Below are positions 36,640 to 55,224 of a DNA stretch of 64,000 nt, piece after piece. Source of the stretch: Anaeramoeba flamelloides (Eukaryota > Metamonada > Anaeramoebidae); NCBI GenBank assembly GCA_027625915.1, contig JANTQA010000057.1:992001-1056000 (forward strand), read 5' to 3'. The notes under the pieces were generated by a model, which was not told the DNA's origin, made no database searches, and saw only the letters and a program-made list of their open reading frames with translations. Positions within the stretch are counted from its first letter, which is position 1; each line of letters begins with the position of its first letter. The position numbers and the translations under genes are program-made.

Positions 36640-36990
36640 AAATTCAGGACATTTACCAATTGCATAAACAGATATTACTATGTAATTAATGAAAATTCAA
36701 ATAAATTTTGTCCTTTGTGTTTAAGGTTTAAACAAAAGGAAGTTATAGAAAAAAATTGATCATTTTTTGTGGGTGTGTACTTCCTATGAAAATAATAGAT
36801 TAATATTTCTGAATAAATTATTTGAAAAAAACCTCTATGAATTAATTTTAAACCATAACAGTTTATTGTTATTTTCATTGGTAAATAATCGTGAAATCTA
36901 TGATTTTACGCTTAAATTTCTGAAAGGGAATTTAAGTATAAGGGCAAAATAGAGTGTAATTTACACTTCTTCAATAATAAAAAAAAAAAT
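36640..36990 (+). mobile_element. LINE fragment L2, 3' end, plus strand
   Basis: Translates in pieces to RYYYVINENSNKFCPLC (matching RYSYFMNKNKSKFCQLC of L4) and, from 36767, YENNRLIFLNKLFEKNLYEL...FLKGNLSIRAK (matching the L4 C-terminus). It ends with GAGTGTAATTTACACTTCTT and an A-rich tail. Only the zinc-knuckle end of the reverse-transcriptase ORF is left, as expected of 5' truncation. Confidence 0.8.
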
Positions 36991-37354
36991 GAAAATTTTT
37001 AGTTCACATTCTGATATATTTTTCTAGTTATAAAGCTGAAAACCACAAAAATATTTAACTAATCGTTTAGAAATGATATTTTTCGACAATAAATTAAACT
37101 TGGTTAGATAACTATAAGACAAAATTTTTACTCTGGTAATTTGATTGTGACAGTAATAATTAATAGTTTATTTTGGATCTTGAAATAAAAATTTTCCTTT
37201 ATTAATTGGTAAATAAGAGATGAAATGAAGTTTTCTAAGAAGTAGGTTTTAATTGAATCTCTGTTTAATAGTTGGGTCTTTTGAATGAAGCTTATATTGA
37301 GAAAACAAAAATCACGAAATAATCAGAATTTTTTGATATAAAAAAAAAAGATAA

Positions 37355-37639
37355 TCTAATGCAATATATCCATTTTATTTTTCAAAGACAAGTATACTGA
37401 ATTTTCGATCAATACACTTGCAATTTACTAATATCTTTTCGATTTTGATCTTTTGTTTTTTCGGATACTTGCCTTTAAATTCTCCTGATTTTTATTCTTA
37501 TACTTTCCAGTGTTATGCCCAAAATCTGAATTCAAATCAACCATCATTTTCCTCGATCCTTACAGACTTGAGACTTTTACTTTATCACTTTTATCAAGAA
37601 ACAACTCATTCTGACTCAGACACAGAACTTTCTATGTGA
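37355..37639 (+). CDS. Possible terminal exon of an unrecognised gene
   Basis: An open frame of about 95 codons ending in TGA, with no suitable ATG at its start, so it would have to be a 3' exon. The first part is hydrophobic (FSILIFCFFGYLPL). The last third has better composition and ends acidic and Ser-rich (TTHSDSDTELSM). GC is higher than in the flanks over 37470-37640. No family is recognised and no partner exon is found upstream. It may be spurious. Confidence 0.25.
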   Translation, partial: SNAIYPFYFSKTSILNFRSIHLQFTNIFSILIFCFFGYLPLNSPDFYSYTFQCYAQNLNSNQPSFSSILTDLRLLLYHFYQETTHSDSDTELSM

Positions 37640-38148
37640 AAATGTGGTAATCACTTTAAACTTCAATATTGGTGAATATTTAGTGACTCTTTCTTTCTGA
37701 AAAATATTCTTTTACAAAAAGTGAAGAGAAATTCAAATTCGTAGACTAAGAAGGTAATTTCTTTTGGTTTCTTGTTGTATCAATTAAAAGTTTAAAACCC
37801 TCCAAATTTGTAAATATTTAATAGATAATTTTTTCTGAAAAGGGAAAAGCTGAAAAGTGTTTATATTTTGATGGAAATCATGTTTGTTGATTCTTGGTTC
37901 AGTTTTTATTGTTGACAAATTTACAGAAAATAAACTTTTTTTGGAAAAATTATTTAATTCCTGAATTTCTACTTTGTGTCTACACTTTAATGTATATTCT
38001 TTTTCTCGAAATGTTGTAAAATTTTAAGTAAGAGAAATGAAAAGTTTTATAAACAAGTCAAAAAAAATGATTTTAAAAAAAATTTTCCCTTTTTTTAAAT
38101 TCATTTTTTTTAAAATACTTTTTATAACAACCAAATAAACTAAAAAAA

Positions 38149-38730
38149 ATGAGATCAATCAAATGTGTTGTTGTTGGAGATGGAGCTGTTGGTAAAACAT
38201 GTTTATTAATTAGTTACACAACAAATGCCTTTCCAGGTGAATATATCCCAACTGTCTTTGATAACTATTCAGCCAATGTAATGGTTGATGGGGAACCAAT
38301 CAATTTGGGACTTTGGGATACAGCAGGACAGGAAGATTATGATCGACTTAGGCCATTATCATACCCACAAACAGATGTCTTTTTAATTTGCTTCTCTTTA
38401 ATTTCACCATCATCATTTGAAAATGTGAAAGCCAAGTGGGTACAAGAAATTTCACACCATTGCCCAGGTGTCACAAAGATCCTTGTCGGAACCAAATTGG
38501 ATCTTAGAGACGACCAAGACACCATCCTTAAACTTAAAGAAAAGAACCTCGATCCAATCTCTTATCAAGATGGAATGAAATTAAGCAAAGAAATCGGTGC
38601 AGTCAAATACATTGAATGTTCTGCTTTGACCCAAAAGAACTTGAAAGCTGTCTTTGATGAAGCAATTAGAGCTGTTTTGTCTCCTCCAAAACCCGATAAA
38701 AAGAAAGGTGGTGGATGTTCAATCCTCTAA
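38149..38730 (+). CDS. rac: Rac1-like Rho-family small GTPase
   Basis: 193 codons, intronless, ATG to TAA. It aligns almost residue for residue with animal Rac1: P-loop GDGAVGKT at 10-17, switch [11 protein letters not shown] with Thr35, switch [22 protein letters not shown] with Gln61, TKLD at 115-118, the Rho insert ([15 protein letters not shown]), SAL at the G5 loop and a C-terminal Lys-Gly stretch ending CSIL. The terminal CaaX box with Leu predicts geranylgeranylation and membrane attachment. Rac proteins bind and hydrolyse GTP and drive actin assembly through effectors such as the WAVE complex and PAK kinases. All key residues are present, so it should be a normal switch. It sits in repeat-rich DNA, between paired copies of repeats F and A. 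Confidence 0.97.
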   Translation: MRSIKCVVVGDGAVGKTCLLISYTTNAFPGEYIPTVFDNYSANVMVDGEPINLGLWDTAGQEDYDRLRPLSYPQTDVFLICFSLISPSSFENVKAKWVQEISHHCPGVTKILVGTKLDLRDDQDTILKLKEKNLDPISYQDGMKLSKEIGAVKYIECSALTQKNLKAVFDEAIRAVLSPPKPDKKKGGGCSIL

Positions 38731-39085
38731 ATTATCCATAATTTTATTTTTTTCTTTTTACTTTTTTCTTTCGAATTCTTTTTATCAAAGAAATTTTGGA
38801 ACGAAAATGAAAATGAAGTTTTAATACTCACTCGAGAGTGTTGTGGTAAATAAATTAATTTTTTAAAACTCATTCTGTTTTTAAGTTTTTGTGTTTTTTG
38901 ATTTTTTTTTGTCTCTGGGGTAATAAAACCTCGAAATTGTAAATAGTTTTGCAAAAATTACTTAAGGGTGAGTGTCTCTTCAATAAATTGTTAAAGATTT
39001 CAAGTACGTCATTATATAGCTCACCCAAATCCACACGAATCAGATTCTTTGGTCTACAGTGGTGTCAATTGCCCATGTTTTTTGT

Positions 39086-39507
39086 TTTAACCCATTACTA
39101 AAATTTAACTCAGGCAAAAAATATTGGCTGATTTGAGAAATAAAAGAAACAAATTAATGGGATGGAAACAGTATATAAACAAGAAATAGAGTTTTTTAAA
39201 TACATTTAAAAAAAGAATTATGAAGATATTGAAAGATTAAAATGTAATTTTTTGAAAAAAAACAGAAAAATTTCTTTTTTTGAATTCAGATAAAAAAATA
39301 TGTATTTAATTTCAGAAATTTTGAAAATATGACGAAATTTTTGAAACAAAAGCATTTAATATTATTGAACTATTTTGACTAATCATAGATCTAACCTCAA
39401 AAGTCAATTTAAATTCAAACCAAGAATATACATATGTCTCTCTATCTTCAAATACCAAAGTCTGAAAAAAAAAAAAAACAATAGTTAAATTTTAGTAATG
39501 GGTTAAA
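39086..39507. mobile_element. MITE-like element with 25-bp perfect terminal inverted repeats
   Basis: 39086-39110 is the exact reverse complement of 39483-39507 (core AACCCATTACTAAAATT). Total length is 422 bp and there is no open frame. No second copy is seen in the window. Perfect ends suggest a recent insertion relative to families A, B and D. Confidence 0.75.
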
Positions 39508-39624
39508 GGTTCTCAACACGGGTTATTTACACAACTTTATTAGATTAAGCAGAAACGAAAAATATTCAAAAAGTTTATTAGAAACAGTTTTACCTGTCTC
39601 TATGTTTCCTAGAATGATTTCATC

Positions 39625-39900
39625 TAAACATTTTTATTTGAATAATACTGATAAATTCAAATAAATATCCGAAAATTTTTACTTCATTTTCCATTTTACA
39701 AATTATTTTTCACAAGCTATGATAAAAGTATTTTATTGGTTTAAATGTTAAAAAACTTTTTAAAATTGGTTGTGTTTCAAAATATTCTTTCTCTTGAGTT
39801 GTTTTAAAAGTTGAGATACGAGATTATAAAATCGGAAATTGAACTAAAAATTATATTGAATATATTTGAATTTATCAGTACATAGTTAAAAATTTTAACT
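39625..39900 (+). repeat. Repeat F, copy 2
   Basis: Diverged match to 36150-36425 in the same orientation, centred on TTCTTTCTCTTGAGTT. Confidence 0.65.
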
Positions 39901-40202
39901 TCTTTTCCGATTTTTTAACGTTAAACCAATAATCTCCCAATCATCGTTGACTATTGGTGAACTTTATTTCTTTGCTGGGTTATTTTTTATGCTCTAGACA
40001 TAGAATCAAAAGAATTAACGGTAAGAGATAATTTTTATTTTTATTTTTATTTAATTTAGTATAGATTAACTTGTTTAAAAACTATTATAAAAAAATGAGC
40101 GAGTTTAAAGAATTATCAGCATTGAAACTATATAATAGAAATATTATTCCAATTCACTTATTAAAAGCGCCCAGTCAAATATAAAAGAAAAATAAAAAAA
40201 TG

Positions 40203-40793
40203 TAAGTGTTTAACAAAAAAGTGAGTATTTTGTTTTTACATTTCATAAAAAATCATCTTTGTTAGTGGATGTATTCCTTGATTGACAGTATCAAATAAAC
40301 TTTAATATTAATAAACATTGGATTAATGACCAAGGCATTTATTTCGAAATATTTTATTTGAAATATTTATAAAAAATGAATTAAAAAATGTTACTTATTT
40401 TTTTGGTGAAAATAATGTAAACCAATTTCAATCAAAAACTGAAAATAAGACAAAGAGACAAATTATTTTTTAAATAATCAAAGGTATTTTTTTACTTTCA
40501 ATACTATTTGAAAATTTGGCAAGATTAAAAAAGTTCTGAAAATGATTATTTTGAATCAAAAAGAAAATAAAAAATACTGATTTTAAACCCTAAAAAATAT
40601 CAGATAATATCGAGATCAAAAAATTAAAAATATTTTATTGCTGTAATACAATACTAAGAAAAAAATGGAATTACTACCAATAACCAATAAATAGTAGTTA
40701 ACAATTTTGGATATTTAAATACTTTTTTTGAAGATCGATTTTAATAAATATATGTTAAAATGAATTTGCCCCACTTTCTTGGAAATAACTTAT
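40203..40793 (-). mobile_element. Family A element, copy 2 (reverse orientation)
   Basis: About 591 bp. Its right end CCCCACTTTCTTGGAAATAA pairs with a decayed left end (GTTTAACAAAAAAGTGAG). It is collinear with the reverse complement of 35231-35822, including TTTACATTTCATAAAAAATC near the left. Confidence 0.75.
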
Positions 40794-41519
40794 ATATTTT
40801 TAGAATATTTTCATATTTTTTCATTTCTTTTAAAAAAATAGAATTATAATAGTGAAAAAAATACCCAGAAATGGAAAAAATCCATGGTAAGTTTTTAATT
40901 GTTAATATTAGAAAAATGCAAATATTTTCAATCAACTCCTTTTTAAAAACCAATTTTTTTATGAACCAAGTGATAAACCTCCCGAAAGTTCATCAAAGTA
41001 AGATGTCTATATAATACCCAAGTAATTGTTGATAGCTTAAGTAGATAAACATTTTTTGAAAAAAAAACAGGGTTTTATAAAGATATGTTAGAGTTTGGAT
41101 AACGATAATTTTTATTCTTGTTTTTTGATTGACGGAATGATGTTTTGAACAAGTATAATTTCATTAATCATCATTCTAATAATGGGGTGAGTTATAATTT
41201 TAAAAGTTTGATTCTAAAAAAAGGATTTGATTTTAAATAAAAGAGATTATCCATCAATTTTCCTAATATTAACAATTTCAAAATCTTATCTATGGTTTTT
41301 TTCATGTCTAGGATTTTTTTATTGCTGTAAACTCTCTTTAGAAAACTTTTCCCAATTATTTTTAAACCTAAAATAATTCTTATGGATAACTTAGAAATTA
41401 TTGGAGTTATTGAATCATCAACCGTCATCAATTTTAGAGTTTAAAATTTTCCAAACTATTTTCCTTAAATTTGTGTTCATTTTTTTATTTCTTTTTCCTT
41501 TTTATAAAATTTTTGTTTA

Positions 41520-48299
<6,780 letters not shown>

Positions 48300-51200
48300 T
48301 CTAATTATTAAAAAAAAAAAAAAAAAGAAAAAAAATGAAAAAAAAAAAAGAAGAAAATTTTTAATATATAATTATTTACTAAATTTCATCTTAAATTACA
48401 ATGTATTTTGCATTTTTTGTTTAATTTTAAAGAGGAATTTTGAAATTGAATTTTAATTTTTTTCTCAAAATTTAATCAAATTGCCACTTTCAATAAAATA
48501 GTTTGAATAACTTATAATAATTACCTATTATTTATCAATAGTCGATTCTTTATCAAAATATAATTAAAAAATAATTGAGAACAATTAAATTTTTTTTTAC
48601 AAAAGTTTAAATTTTGATTTTTATACAACATACTCCTTTTAATCCACAAAATAACAAAAATATCAATTTTTTTTTTATTCAAGGAATTATTTTTAAACTA
48701 TTTGATTACTTTTTGTCAAATATTTGGGGTAAGTAAAATAACTGTACTGAAAGTTTTAATTTTAAAATTAATTTTTTTTTTTTATTATTTTTTTTTGGAA
48801 AGTTACAATAGGTTTTATCTCTGAAAAAAAAAGAAATCTTCTTCGTCTTTCTAAAAAACTGGAATTAATTTTCTTTTAAACTTAACTAAAATTTTATTTT
48901 TTGTTAAAAATGTATTTTATGAATTGTAAAAAAATCATGATTTTTACCACTATTTTAATCCTTTATAGAAAATTACTACTATTTCAAATTAAAATATTCT
49001 AGTTAATGATAATTTTTAAATTTAGAATTTTAAATACACCTTGTTTCAAGAATTTAGAATTTTATAGATACTAAAGTGACAGAATACACTTTTTGAAATA
49101 AAACTACAAAAGTTATAAACAATTGAGATTCAGGTTTCAGGTTTGCTTTTTCAACAAATTAATGTAAACATTGTGAATTCTTTTGAACTTTTTTACTGAA
49201 GATCTTCAGTTTTTTTTGGTGTTTTTAAGTCTTGTTTTTTTAAAAGTTTGATTTGTCACAGTAAGTGAACTTGTTAAAAGAATATCAAAATATTGAACTT
49301 ATTTAAAAATATTTTTTTTAATCAGTTTTGAATTCATTCACTAGAAAAAAAAATTGATAACTTTGAATTAAACAAAACTAATACTTGATATTTGATTATT
49401 AATGATCAAAATTTATTTACAATGTAATCAATATTCCTGAACTTCAAATTTTGAATTTAGGTGTTTATTATTATTAATAGTACTACCTTTTTTATAACTT
49501 TCTAGCTTGGAAAAAATGTCTTTTTTACTTGGGGGGGGGGGTTGAATATATGTATAAATGTATGTGAGTTAAATTCATTTTTTTATAATTTACTTAATTT
49601 AATAACAGCTACCAGTTTTAAAAATGCTACACTTTTTAATAAAAAAGTAATTCAAAATTAAAAAAAAATGAAAAATGAATTTGTTATACTGAGTTATACA
49701 TTTTTCCAGACTTCAACAAACCAAGTAAAATCATATCGAATTTTAATATATTTATTGAATACCAGAAAACAAAAATAATATTTCCTAACTTTACCATGAT
49801 TTTTGGAATAAAGTAAAAAAATAGTTCTTACCCTATTCATTCAAATCTGGAAAACCTCAAGAAAAATTCAATCAAATGCAATAGTGTACCATCAAGAGCT
49901 GTAGAGTTCCCAGATTTATCAAAATTCAAAAGAATTGAGTGGAATTAAATTATTTGTTCAATTCCTTAATTTTTCTAGATTCTTTTGAATTCTGAAAAAC
50001 TACGGATAGGTTTTTTGTAATTTGAGAAATAAAAATAAAGTTTCTTGAATTTTCAATTCATTTCAAAAATCAAAAAAAACCGCCGTTAGATTTTCAAGAA
50101 TTCAAAATAATTGTCAAAAATCTATGATTTTTCTCTATTCTTTTGAATTTTGGAAAAGCTAGACACTCTAAGGCACTCTACGGTATTCTACAGTACTTTT
50201 TTGAACGCCGATAAACATTTATATTTTTTATATTAGTTATAATTCAGCAAAGATTATGGCTCATAAAAATACATTTCTTTAAAAAACAAATTAGAATAAA
50301 TTTCTGTTTCAAAACAAAAAAAAATATAAAAAGTTAAAGAAGAGAAAGAAATTATAGAAAGTAAAAAATAATAAAAAAAGTAAAAAATTCATTTAAAAGT
50401 TTTTATTTTGCACCGATAGTGTTGAATGGGTTGGTGTTTATATATTTTCCTATTGATTTTTTTTTGATTACTAACATATAGTTTAATAAAAATATCCAAA
50501 TATTTCATAAACAATATATTAAATTAAAAAAAGTTTACTTTGTTTGGTTTTAATTTAGAACTTTACAAATGGTTTAAATCTTATAAATTACAGAGTTTTG
50601 TCTATTAAAATTGTTTTTCGAAATTTGGTACAATCCATTTAAGGTCTCACAAGCACAAGTTCATTTGTTTAAAATCCAATCATGAACATCATATACCAAT
50701 TTTTATAATGATTTATAGTCCTTTTACCGCCCCCTCCCACCTAAAAACAAAAGAATAGAAATTCAAATAACTTAAAAAGTGTAATTTTGAAAAGGTAAAA
50801 AATAGAAAGAATCAATAAGTTTTTTTCTTGTTTTAATGGAAATGAAAAAAAAAAAAAAAAATTCTTAAAATTTAAGATTGGTTTGATAAATTTACCAACT
50901 TTATTTACAATAATTATAAAAATAATTAAATAATTTAGATAAATAAAAAAATTTATTTTGAATTTTGAGGATAAAATTACCAAATTCACAAATATTTTGA
51001 TGTAAATTTAATTTTAAAAAATCCAATTTTATTTAGAAACAAAAACAAAATTTCCTAGTGTAATTTTCAAATGACTTTAAGACTTTCATCTTTATAATTA
51101 TTATTATAAATAAAATACCAATATATTTGTTCAATAGATTTGAATATATCATTTTTTGTGTTAAGCAAAAGAATTTTCTAACAAAACTAAAAAAAAAAAA

Positions 51201-52083
51201 CTTTACATTAATATTTCTGTTAAAAAAAACTCGTTATGGTATAATAATGATGGAAAAGAGTAATAAATAGAGTAATTAATTTTTATAATATAAGAAATAA
51301 AACCAATTTAGATTATTCTTTTTTTCGTAAAAAATGGAAATAAAAATTGATCTAACTCAAAAAAATTAGCTTCTCTTCATTTCTGAGTTGAATAGTATTT
51401 TTTGAGACTTTACAAAAAAAAGTTTTTAACCACTAAATATCATTAATAACATATTTAAAAATTTTCCATGGTTATCTTTAACGATTGATGGCTTACATCA
51501 AAACTTAAAATTTATACAAAAATTATGCTCTAAAATAAAATAGCCATTGTACCGCACTTCTAAGAATTTACACAAATAAAATTGAACTTTGTTGATAAAA
51601 CAGTATACTTTTTGACTTAAGGAGGCCCAGTAAAAATATTTGAAAATTAGCAGAGTTTTATTTTATTGGAGTAAAATATTGAAACTGAAGGTAAAAAATG
51701 TTATTTATTTTTTTTGGAAAAATTTTTCAACAATATATTAAAATTTCAAGGATCCTTTTTTCAAGCTTTTTCAAAGTTTGAGAAGAAAAAGTTTCCTTTC
51801 AAAGTTCTACAAGGGATAAATAGAAATTCAACTTGAAATTAATGTTTAACCTTAATATTTTTCATAATTAAAGAAGCAAAAGTAACACAACCTTAAAAAT
51901 CAATATTAGTTCAAACATACTCCCTAAACTGGTTTAAGGTTATTTTCTGAAGTAATGGATCCAATAAGATAAATTATGTGAAAGGTGAGGGAATAATTTT
52001 ATTTTAATAAACTTGTAAATTACGTATTATTTTTTAAATTTTTTTTTCATTTTTTTGTTTTAATTTAATAAATCTTTTACATA
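48300..52083. other. Intergenic, AT-rich
   Basis: Directly after LIS1 is an A-rich run (about 48309-48352). A run of 11 G lies at 49531-49541 and hairpin repeat P at about 49845-50215. No gene is supported. The last 500 bases before fibrillarin should hold its promoter; nothing specific is recognised. Confidence 0.6.
49845..50215. repeat. Hairpin repeat P, copy 5
   Basis: Contains CAGATTTATCAAAATTCAAA facing TTCTTTTGAATTCTGAAAAA, then AAAAACCGCCGTTAGATTTT and the end motif CACTCTAAGGCACTCTACGG. It is the long, multi-hairpin form, like copy 3. Confidence 0.6.
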
Positions 52084-53795
52084 ATGTCAGATCGTAAACG
52101 TAATTTTAGTCAACGAAGATCATCAGGAGGATTTGGTGGTGGAAGAGGTGGTGGAAGAGGTGGAAGAGGTGGAAGAGGTGGTGGGTTTGGTGGTGGAAGG
52201 GGTGGTGGAAGAGGTGGCGGAAGATTTGGAGACAGGGATGGTAGAAGATCGTCTGGAGGATTTGGTGGAAGAGGTGGTGGAAGAGGAAGAGGTGGTGGAT
52301 TTGGAGGAGGAAGAGGAAGAGGTGGCGGAAGATTTGGTGACAGGGACGGTCGAAGATCATCTGGTGGATTTGGAGGAAGAGGTGGTGGAAGAGGAAGAGG
52401 TGGTGGAAGATTTGGGGATAGAGACGGTGGAAGAAGAGGTAGTGGTGGATTTGGTGGAAGAGGTGGAAGAGGCGGCGGTAGATTTGGCGGTAGAGGTGGA
52501 AGAGGTGGAAGAGGTGGAAGAGGTGGAAGAGGTGGAGGAGGAAGAGGAAGAGGTGGAGGATTTAATAAACCAGGAAACTTTTCAGGAAAATTTAAAAACC
52601 AACAAATCATTGAACCACATAGACACGAGGGTGTATATATTTCCGTAGGTCAAGAAGACTCCTTACTTACAATAAGTTTTGCACCAGGTACACTTGTCTA
52701 TGGTGAATCTATCATCACAGTAGAAGTTGAAAACCAAGACAAAAAGAATCAAAATGAAAAAGAAGAAGAAAAAAAATCAATTGAGTATCGTGTTTGGAAT
52801 CCTTACAGATCCAAATTAGGAGCAGCAATTGTCTGTATGATCTTTAAATTTCTTTTCTTTTTCCTTTGTCTTCAAAAAAAACAAAAAAAAAAAGTTCACT
52901 TCCTTATCCTCACTTCTTGCTTTTTTTTTTTTTTTTTTTTTATTATTATTATTATTATATTATATATCTATAATAATGCATGTTACTTATTAAACTTTCC
53001 AATAACTTAGGTGGTGTAAAAAACATTTGGATCAAGCCAGGAAGTAAACTTTTATATTTAGGAGCATCCTCAGGAACAACTGTTAGTCATTGCTCTGATA
53101 TTGTTGGCAAAAATGGTGTTGTTTATGCTGTTGAATTTGCACCAAGATCTGGAAGAGATTTAGTTGGTGTAGCACAAACAAGAACAAATATTGTCCCAAT
53201 TGTAGATGGTATGAACTCTTTTTTTTATTTTTAGGAATTTCAACCTTGTTTAAATCCCTTGTTAAAATCTTGTATTTATTGAACATTTTTTCTTTTTCGT
53301 TCTTTCTGATTTTAATTCAAATTACTTTATGCCAATCCTTAACAAATAGATGCCAGAAAACCTCAAAATTATAGAATGATTGTTGAACAAGTTGATGTAG
53401 TTTTTGCAGATGTTGCTCAACCTGTAAGAATTAAACTTTTTGAAGAATTTTTAGAACTTTTGACGATTTTTTACTTATTATTTTTTCTTGTCTCTATTTT
53501 TTGTTCTTTTCAATTTTTTTTTCTTTTTATCTAAAATTAGGATCAATCTCGAATTATTGCCATGAATTGCCATTATTTTTTAAAAAAAGGAGGACACTTC
53601 CTTATCTCTATCAAAGCAAACTGTATTGATTCAACAAAAAAGCCAAGAGATGTTTTTGATGGAGAAATTAAAAAACTTCAAGACGAAGGCCTTCGTCCAC
53701 GTGAAGAGACAGAACTCGATCCTTATGAAAAAAATCATATTTTCATTATTGGTGATTATAGACCTTCAAAAAAAAAAACAACAGATCTAATTTAA
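52084..53795 (+). CDS. FBL: Fibrillarin, box C/D snoRNP 2'-O-methyltransferase
   Basis: Four exons: 52084-52834, 53011-53208, 53350-53423 and 53541-53795 (TAA), with introns of 176, 141 and 117 bp; product 425 residues. Residues about 10-160 are a Gly/Arg/Phe-rich GAR domain, roughly twice the usual length, built from repeats of GGRGGGR and [12 protein letters not shown]. The methyltransferase domain follows: WNPYRSKL (238-245), motif [14 protein letters not shown] (265-277), [11 protein letters not shown] (291-301), DDAR (316-319), FADVAQPDQ (335-343) and ISIKANCID. The Lys and Asp residues of the family catalytic set are all present. The enzyme methylates rRNA ribose guided by C/D snoRNAs in the nucleolus. 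The exon 1 donor is GTATGA after GCAATTGTCT, giving AAIVCGV, where animals have AAILGGV. The GAR DNA is purine-rich and GC-rich and likely expands by slippage. Confidence 0.96.
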
Positions 53796-54044
53796 ATTTC
53801 TTAGTTTAATAATTATTTATAAAAATAATCTTGAAATGTTTTTATAAAATAAATAACCAAAATTTTAATTTTTTAATAAATAGACATAAAAAGTTTTAAG
53901 AATAAAATTATAAATAAAATTATGGTTTTTTTTTCTCCATTTTTAATAATATTGCCATTTTAGAAATTTTTAATTGAAATTTTAATGGAGAAATTTAAAA
54001 TTTGCAATGCTCTATTTATAAAATTCTATGAAATTATTTTTATT

Positions 54045-54700
54045 ATTGAAGAAGTGTAAAGTACACTCTATTTGCCCTTAGACTTAAATTCCCTTTCAGA
54101 AAGGAAATTTAAGTGTAAAATCATAGATTTCACGATTATTAATTAATGTAAATAACATACAAAATGTTTTGATTTAAAATTAATTCATAAAGATTTTTTT
54201 CTTTTAATTTATTTTGAAAAATTAATCTATTATTCCTAGGAAGGACACACCCAAATTATTTTTGTGGTTAAAAAGTAAAAACAAAAAATTGAAAAGAAAA
54301 ATAGAAAAATTTTAAACAAGAAATTTAAAAAGTGTTAATAAGAAGCAATTGATAAACAATCAAAAAAAAAAAACTGAATGTATATCTTTTAATTAAGAAC
54401 AAACCAAAATCACATTCACACCAGCTCTTCCTTCATTTGATTTGATTTGATTTGATAATTGTTCATGAATTGTTCATTTGGGAATTGTTGTTTAATTGTT
54501 GTAATTTCTTTTTTTTTTTTGATCTTATTTTCTGCAAGCCCTTGATCTTTTTTCTTTGCTTTAAAACTTTGATTTCCTAGTAACTCAAGTTTTCACTTTT
54601 CATAATCTCCGAATAAATAAGCAACTACTTGATCTTTTTCATTTGTAACTCTTCGTCCCAATATAAAGAAAATTTATCTCGAGAAAAAATGTAAAACAAG
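54045..54700 (-). mobile_element. LINE-tailed composite repeat G, copy 1
   Basis: On the minus strand the 5' part (54700 to about 54280) is collinear with 63340-63780 and includes TTACAACAATTAAACAAC. The 3' part (54275 to 54045) is the end of the LINE, with GAGTGTACTTTACACTTCTT as in L2. Two copies share the same junction, so it is one repeat unit rather than two chance neighbours. It looks like a SINE-like element that borrowed a LINE tail, or a deleted LINE. Confidence 0.7.
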
Positions 54701-55224
54701 ATACAATTAATACAGATAATATAATCTTAATATCTTATTAAAAAAATAAACATAAATTAAAATGCTGAAAATTGAATGAACATTTCCAATTATTATATAT
54801 TCCTATCTTTTGGAATTGTCAATTTTAACAAATTATATTAATATAAATGAAAAAATAGTATCTTTTAAGTAAAAAATATCCAAATTAAAAAAAATTCTAA
54901 TTTTTTTCTATTAGATAAGGGAATATTGGGACTCGTTCTTTTAGATCAATAAATTTTATTGTAATTAAAGATACATGATATTAATTACCTATAATATATA
55001 CGACTCGAAAAAAAAATCTAAACTAAAATTCATAATAAATGGAAAAATTTTTATACTTTTTTTTATTTTGCTTTTTTTTATTTTATTTTTAGATTAAAAA
55101 CAAACATTTCTAGTGTACAGAACTGAAAATTAAAATAATAATTTTTTTATAATAATATTTAAGAGCTATTTATAAAAATATTTATTGTTCAAAATTTGAT
55201 TTTTAATAATCCAATAATTTTGAA

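Larger units (their letters stand above)
27676..38148. other. Long intergenic stretch (10.5 kb) rich in repeats
   Basis: The left 1.5 kb is presumably the upstream region of the minus-strand gene at 26131. I support no full gene. Mapped repeats: I copy 2 (29255-29755), family B (30315-30921), J copy 2 (34261-34450), a small hairpin (34679-34783), family A (35231-35822), repeat F (36150-36425) and LINE L2 (36640-36990). A coding-like frame lies at 37355-37639. A G-rich patch with GGGGGTCGGTGGGTGGGG lies at about 31932-31949. Confidence 0.6.
38731..41519. other. Intergenic with three mapped repeats
   Basis: Holds a terminal-inverted-repeat element (39086-39507), repeat F copy 2 (39625-39900) and a family A element (40203-40793). 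A minus-strand frame at 41192-41431 (79 codons) is not recognised and is not called. The last few hundred bases presumably contain the LIS1 promoter. Confidence 0.6.

Noticed and set aside
41192-41431. 79-codon minus-strand frame just upstream of LIS1
   Set aside because: Reads as Ile/Leu/Lys-rich sequence with no recognisable motif; it could be a LINE scrap or chance.
52106-52610. Antisense Pro/Leu-rich and sense Glu/Val-rich frames over fibrillarin exon 1
   Set aside because: Shadows of the Gly/Arg repeat DNA read in other frames; the fibrillarin frame is supported by the conserved domain that follows.
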